NCBI RefSeq assembly: GCF_963924675.1
Contig: NC_089232.1
Coordinates: 35,359,312-35,423,311, forward strand
DNA from: Phocoena phocoena
Lineage: Eukaryota > Chordata > Mammalia > Artiodactyla > Phocoenidae
DNA length: 64,000 bases
Reading direction: 5' to 3'
In this document: in pieces, positions 60,346 through 64,000 of the stretch
Layout: every line of letters begins with the position of its first letter
Numbering within the stretch: position 1 is the first letter of the stretch
The notes under the pieces: model-generated
What the model saw: the letters and a program-made list of their open reading frames with translations, nothing else
The model's database searches: none
Told to the model about the DNA's origin: nothing
Made by a program: the position numbers and the translations under genes

Positions 60346-60697
60346 AGACTTCCCTGGTGGCGCAGTGGTTAAGAATCCGCCTGCCAATGCAGAGGACACA
60401 GGTTCGAACCCTGGTCCAGGAAGATCCCACGGAGCAGCTAAGCCCATGCGCCACAACTACTGAGCCTGTGCTCTAGAGCCCGTGAGCCACAACTACTGAG
60501 CCCATGTGCCACAACTACTAAGCCTGCTCTCTAGAGCCCGTGCTCCACAACAAGAGAAGCCCCTGCAATGAGAAGCCCACGCACCGCAACAAAGAGTAGC
60601 CCCCGCTCGCCACAACTAGAGAAAGCCTGTGCGCAGCAACGAAGAACCAATGCAGCCAAAAATAAATTCATTAATCTAAGAAAATATTTTTTAAAAA
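60346..60697 (+). mobile_element. CHR-type SINE, long class
   Basis: Forward copy with repeated 'ccacaactactgagcc' modules. Target duplication agccatacgtgg at 60334-60345 and 60698-60709. Confidence 0.93.
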
Positions 60698-60709
60698 AGC
60701 CATACGTGG

Positions 60710-63700
60710 GAGATGTTTGCTGGGTGAGACGTGGCAGTGAAAGCGGGTCTCTCCAAAGGGCCATTGTAAAGGATGCAAGGCCTGGGACTTCTGAAACAAC
60801 AAAGTGCTCTAAACCCACAGAGTGACAGCTGAAGAGCCCAAACCTGAAACGTCCTTCCTCAGACACCCTGAGCCTTGATTTCTCTTCCTCTCTAAAATGG
60901 GAACCAGACTGTAAGGGTGGAGATATCTTCTTGACAAATCCATGATGACGTTGACCTTACTAGGCTGGCAGTGCTGTTCTGGGTCTTGGGTGATCAGAGG
61001 TGACCTTACATTCTTAAGAGGGAGCTACACAGTAAGCAGGGCAACCAGTAAACAAGGAAGGTACAGATGGTCCCAATGCCAGGAGAGATGGGACTGAGAA
61101 CAACTGGTCCAGCCCTCACACCATGATTAACCTGCTCAATGATAGCTGCTATTGTTACTGTGGTTACCGTTACTGCGAGGGAGGAGGTTCCTCGAAGATC
61201 TTCTAATACCAGAGGGTACACAGAGTTAATACCTGTGCTTTCTGGTACAATATCCCCACCTTTCTTGGCCTCACCATCTCCCATGAGAACAATCAGTTGA
61301 CAAATGCTGGAACAATCAACTTTGCCTGAATGTCTAGAAAGGTATTTGGGATTTCCAGTATTTTTCTTCATGAAGAATAAGAAAGTGGGTCTACATTGAA
61401 GGGGTGGTGGTGAACAGTGTTCCACTCTTCTGCTCCCTAGTCCCTACCTCATTCTGCTTCTTTGCTCAGAAGGAACTTAAGGGCTCATAAGCATTTTCCC
61501 TGAGAAGGTCTTCATGTCAAGGGAAATGAGAAATCATTTAAAGTTTCTAGGTGAGAACCCAAGGTTCTTGTCTTGAACCTACTTCCCAATGGCAGTGATA
61601 GGGCATTAAATTACACATGGCTCCCCCTCTCCCCCCTCGGGCTCTACCCACCCCTGTGCCGGGCAGGGTAAACATGAAAGGTAATGCTGGCACTCCTGTT
61701 TTCCTATCCCTCTACCACGCTCCCCGTGGTCCTGGTAGCAGCCAGCAAGGTGGTGAGATTTCTGCCGCTGGGCCACCTGTGGAGCAACTGCCGAAGTCAA
61801 CATGTGCAGCCTTGGTGTCTGGCCAGTAGGTTTCATAATGGTGGTTAATGGAAGTTCCTGTTCCGACGCCCTCAAACTCGTGTGATTCTGTCTCCGGAGG
61901 ACCTGAGCATCTCTTGCGCAAAAGCAAGATCTTTGGGGAATTTAAAAAAATTTTCCTTCTACCAGTTACTTGGCAAGGTCACAGGAGGCTTTGTAAGTGG
62001 CCGTTAGAGGTACAGAGCAATATTCCTAGCGGCCATTTAGTAGAAATTTATAGAGATCTAATGTGTACCAAGTTTTGTTCTGGAAAGGTAGAAGGGAAGG
62101 GCACAGTAATGACTAAGCAGTGAACCCAGAGCCCTGGGACTCTTGGTCTAATTAAGGTGTGTGGAGGTGAGACAGATAAATTAAGCCATACTATCAACCA
62201 GGACCAGAGAACTCAGTGGAAGGGGCATCTGAACGGGTTACCTGAGAGGATGGAGGCCCATTTCCTTGTCTTGAAGTCTTTGAGGGGAGGGGTGAGTTTC
62301 AGTGAGGGTGAGGCGAGGTGAGGCAAGGTTAGAAGGGTTCTTAGTGGTGGCAGCGCCCACTGCCCTCTGGGGCCAGTCTGAGGGAGGCGCATGGTAGGGG
62401 CCTGCCTCGTGGGTGTGAGCCAATGCCTTCACATGCGGCCTCGGCTTAGAAGGTCCCCACCACACGTGGTTTAATGCTCTGCTCTTGCCATTCTGAAATT
62501 CTTAACAATTTTTGAACAAAGCGCCCCACAAATTAGTTTTCCTTTTGCACGGGGCCCCGCAAATCACAGAGCCAGTCCTGCATGTATTGAGATAGGGCTG
62601 TAAAGATGGGTTGGACCAGGTTGGGTAAAGCTCTATCAAACAGGAGAAGATTTGGCTTTTCTTCTCGAAGCGGTGGGGAGCCACGGAAGGTGTGGTGACG
62701 GGGGTTGTAGGAGGAGAAGTGGAAAGGCTGGTGAGGCCAGGGAGGCTGGCAGTCTGTGGAGGAAGGCTGATCAGGTCATGCAGGAACGGACGTAGCAGGA
62801 GCCAAGAGCTACCGGTCATGCACCTGGGGGAGATGGGCCGGCTTCGGGCCCTGGGGACAACGGCAGAGAGGGCTGGTGGCGATGCCTGAGCTTTCTAGCT
62901 GGGCTGAAGAGTCTACTGACCGGCAGGAATGTGGGAGGAAGGAGGCCCTGAGCGGTGGCAGCAAGGCAGATGTTTTGCAGGAGTGGGGCGAGGCCCTTTC
63001 CAGAAAGACCCGGAAATCTCTGGTGGGACAGCTTGTGGAAACACGCACTGCAGCTGCTCCACTGCAGCAGATGACCTGCAGATCAAGGTTTTTGTCAGGA
63101 TCGAGAGCTTCACTAGAACAAATATTCATCCAAAAATAAACTTCCCGTTCTTCCTGTTTTTATAACTTGCCTACTTCCTCCAAGTTTGAGGCTGGTCTCC
63201 AGTTCCGTGGGTTATTAATCTTCAGAGGATCAGGACCTCTATAGAAGTATTTCCTGTACATGTTTATCTACCAAGCCCTAAATTATATTTTCCAAATGAT
63301 AAGAACATTTCCATACGGATGTGTCAGGCTTTTCCTTTGAAGGATTTCGATTTAGGCACCCCAGCCAGTAAGGCTGAAGCAGAATAGCTTATCCCAGCAC
63401 CCGGGAAGCCCTGTGATTGGGAGCTGCAGTGGGCTTTGATGGGTGTGCTCAGCCCACCTCCACCAGGCTAAAGGTGGTCTCTTTCTGACCAGAGCCCTAG
63501 GGAGACAAAGTGACAGCTGCAGAGGGCTCTATGTGAGGACATTTTAAACGCCCTACTGAATATCCACAGGGGAATAATAGCTCCAGAAATGTCTCCACCC
63601 GCCTTAAGAGTTCAAAATACCCTTCATAGGACCATAATTTGTTCTTACATCTTACAACTTCCCGCTTCCTTTCGCACACGAGGTATACATGGTGCTCGTG

Positions 63701-63894
63701 ACTGTGCACAAAGAAAAAGAGCCACGTTGAAGCTTGGGGCCAAATTCAGACCCAATAGACAGATAGACCAGCATGGCTCAGTAGGAGTGGGCACCTTACT
63801 CCTCGGCCCAGTGAGTCCACCTGCCTCTGGAAGACTTTTTTTGGTCTCCTACTTTTTGTGCTTCACCAATCCCAGGCTAGCATGCTGGTGCGTA
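60710..63894 (+). other. Intron 1, no recognised gene
   Basis: SINE-free unique DNA. Open frames here are short and do not resemble the SPRED2 EVH1 domain. Confidence 0.5.
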
Positions 63895-64000
63895 TATTTT
63901 ATTTTACTTTTTTACAAAATAAGTTTATTATTTTATTTATTTATTGTTTCTGGCTGTTGGGTCTTCATTGCTGCGCACGGGCTTTTCTCTGGTTGCGGTG
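63895..64000 (-). mobile_element. CHR-type SINE, long class, cut by the window end
   Basis: AT-rich tail followed by ggctgttgggtcttcattgc, the inverted start of the long class. The rest lies beyond the window. Confidence 0.85.

Larger units (their letters stand above)
15363..64000 (+). other. SPRED2: SPRED2 intron 1 (partial, runs past the window end)
   Basis: The intron begins with GTAAGT and continues to the end of the window. I searched the long open frames for the start of the EVH1 domain that exon 2 should encode and did not find it, so intron 1 is at least 48.6 kb here. A long first intron is consistent with my recollection of mammalian SPRED2. The contents are SINEs, L1 copies, older repeats and unique blocks. 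Confidence 0.85.

Noticed and set aside
15369..64000. Second coding exon of SPRED2
   Set aside because: I looked for the EVH1 start that should follow residue 9 and found no matching frame next to a splice acceptor. It probably lies beyond the window.

Overview
This window is vertebrate nuclear DNA. The interspersed repeats point to a cetacean (whale or dolphin). About twenty copies of the tRNA-Glu-derived CHR SINE family are present, both the short class (inverted form starting near a 'gcggtacgcgggcc' motif) and the older long class (inverted form starting 'ggctgtgttgggtcttcg'). There are also cetartiodactyl-type L1 copies and older mammalian fossils (MIR, L2, MER5-like and other hAT elements, a MaLR-type LTR). 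No bacterial, phage, CRISPR or operon structure is present, and I found no previously undescribed biological system.

The only protein-coding gene I can support is SPRED2, read on the + strand. Its first coding exon is at 15337-15362 and encodes the N-terminus MTEETHPD plus two bases of the next codon, followed by a consensus GTAAGT splice donor. It sits in a large CpG island (about 14.27-16.78 kb) with ETS-like, CRE-like and inverted CCAAT motifs and no convincing TATA box. Short upstream ORFs lie in the 5' UTR. Everything from 15363 to the window end is intron 1; I see no second coding exon.

Layout: 1-11 kb is upstream flank, mostly old and cetacean-specific repeats. At 11.09-12.14 kb there is a second CpG island with a TATA-like and a C/EBP-like motif, possibly an alternative or divergent promoter. 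12.1-14.3 kb is mostly unique sequence. 14.3-16.8 kb is the SPRED2 promoter, exon 1 and start of intron 1. 16.8-64 kb is intron with unique blocks separated by SINEs, a long minus-strand L1 (about 29.73-34.98 kb) carrying two nested SINEs, and a pair of L1 3' fragments at 53.46-54.75 kb that share one target site. A weak actin-like pseudogene candidate lies at 37.29-37.60 kb.

Most apparent ORFs are translations of SINEs, of L1 or of stop-poor GC-rich promoter DNA and are not listed as genes. The items most worth checking are the two L1 insertions at one site, the SPRED2 upstream ORFs, the second CpG island, SINEs lacking their 3' part, and a retrocopy-like 3' end inside the promoter CpG island. 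Repeat family names come from memory of consensus sequences and were not checked by a search.
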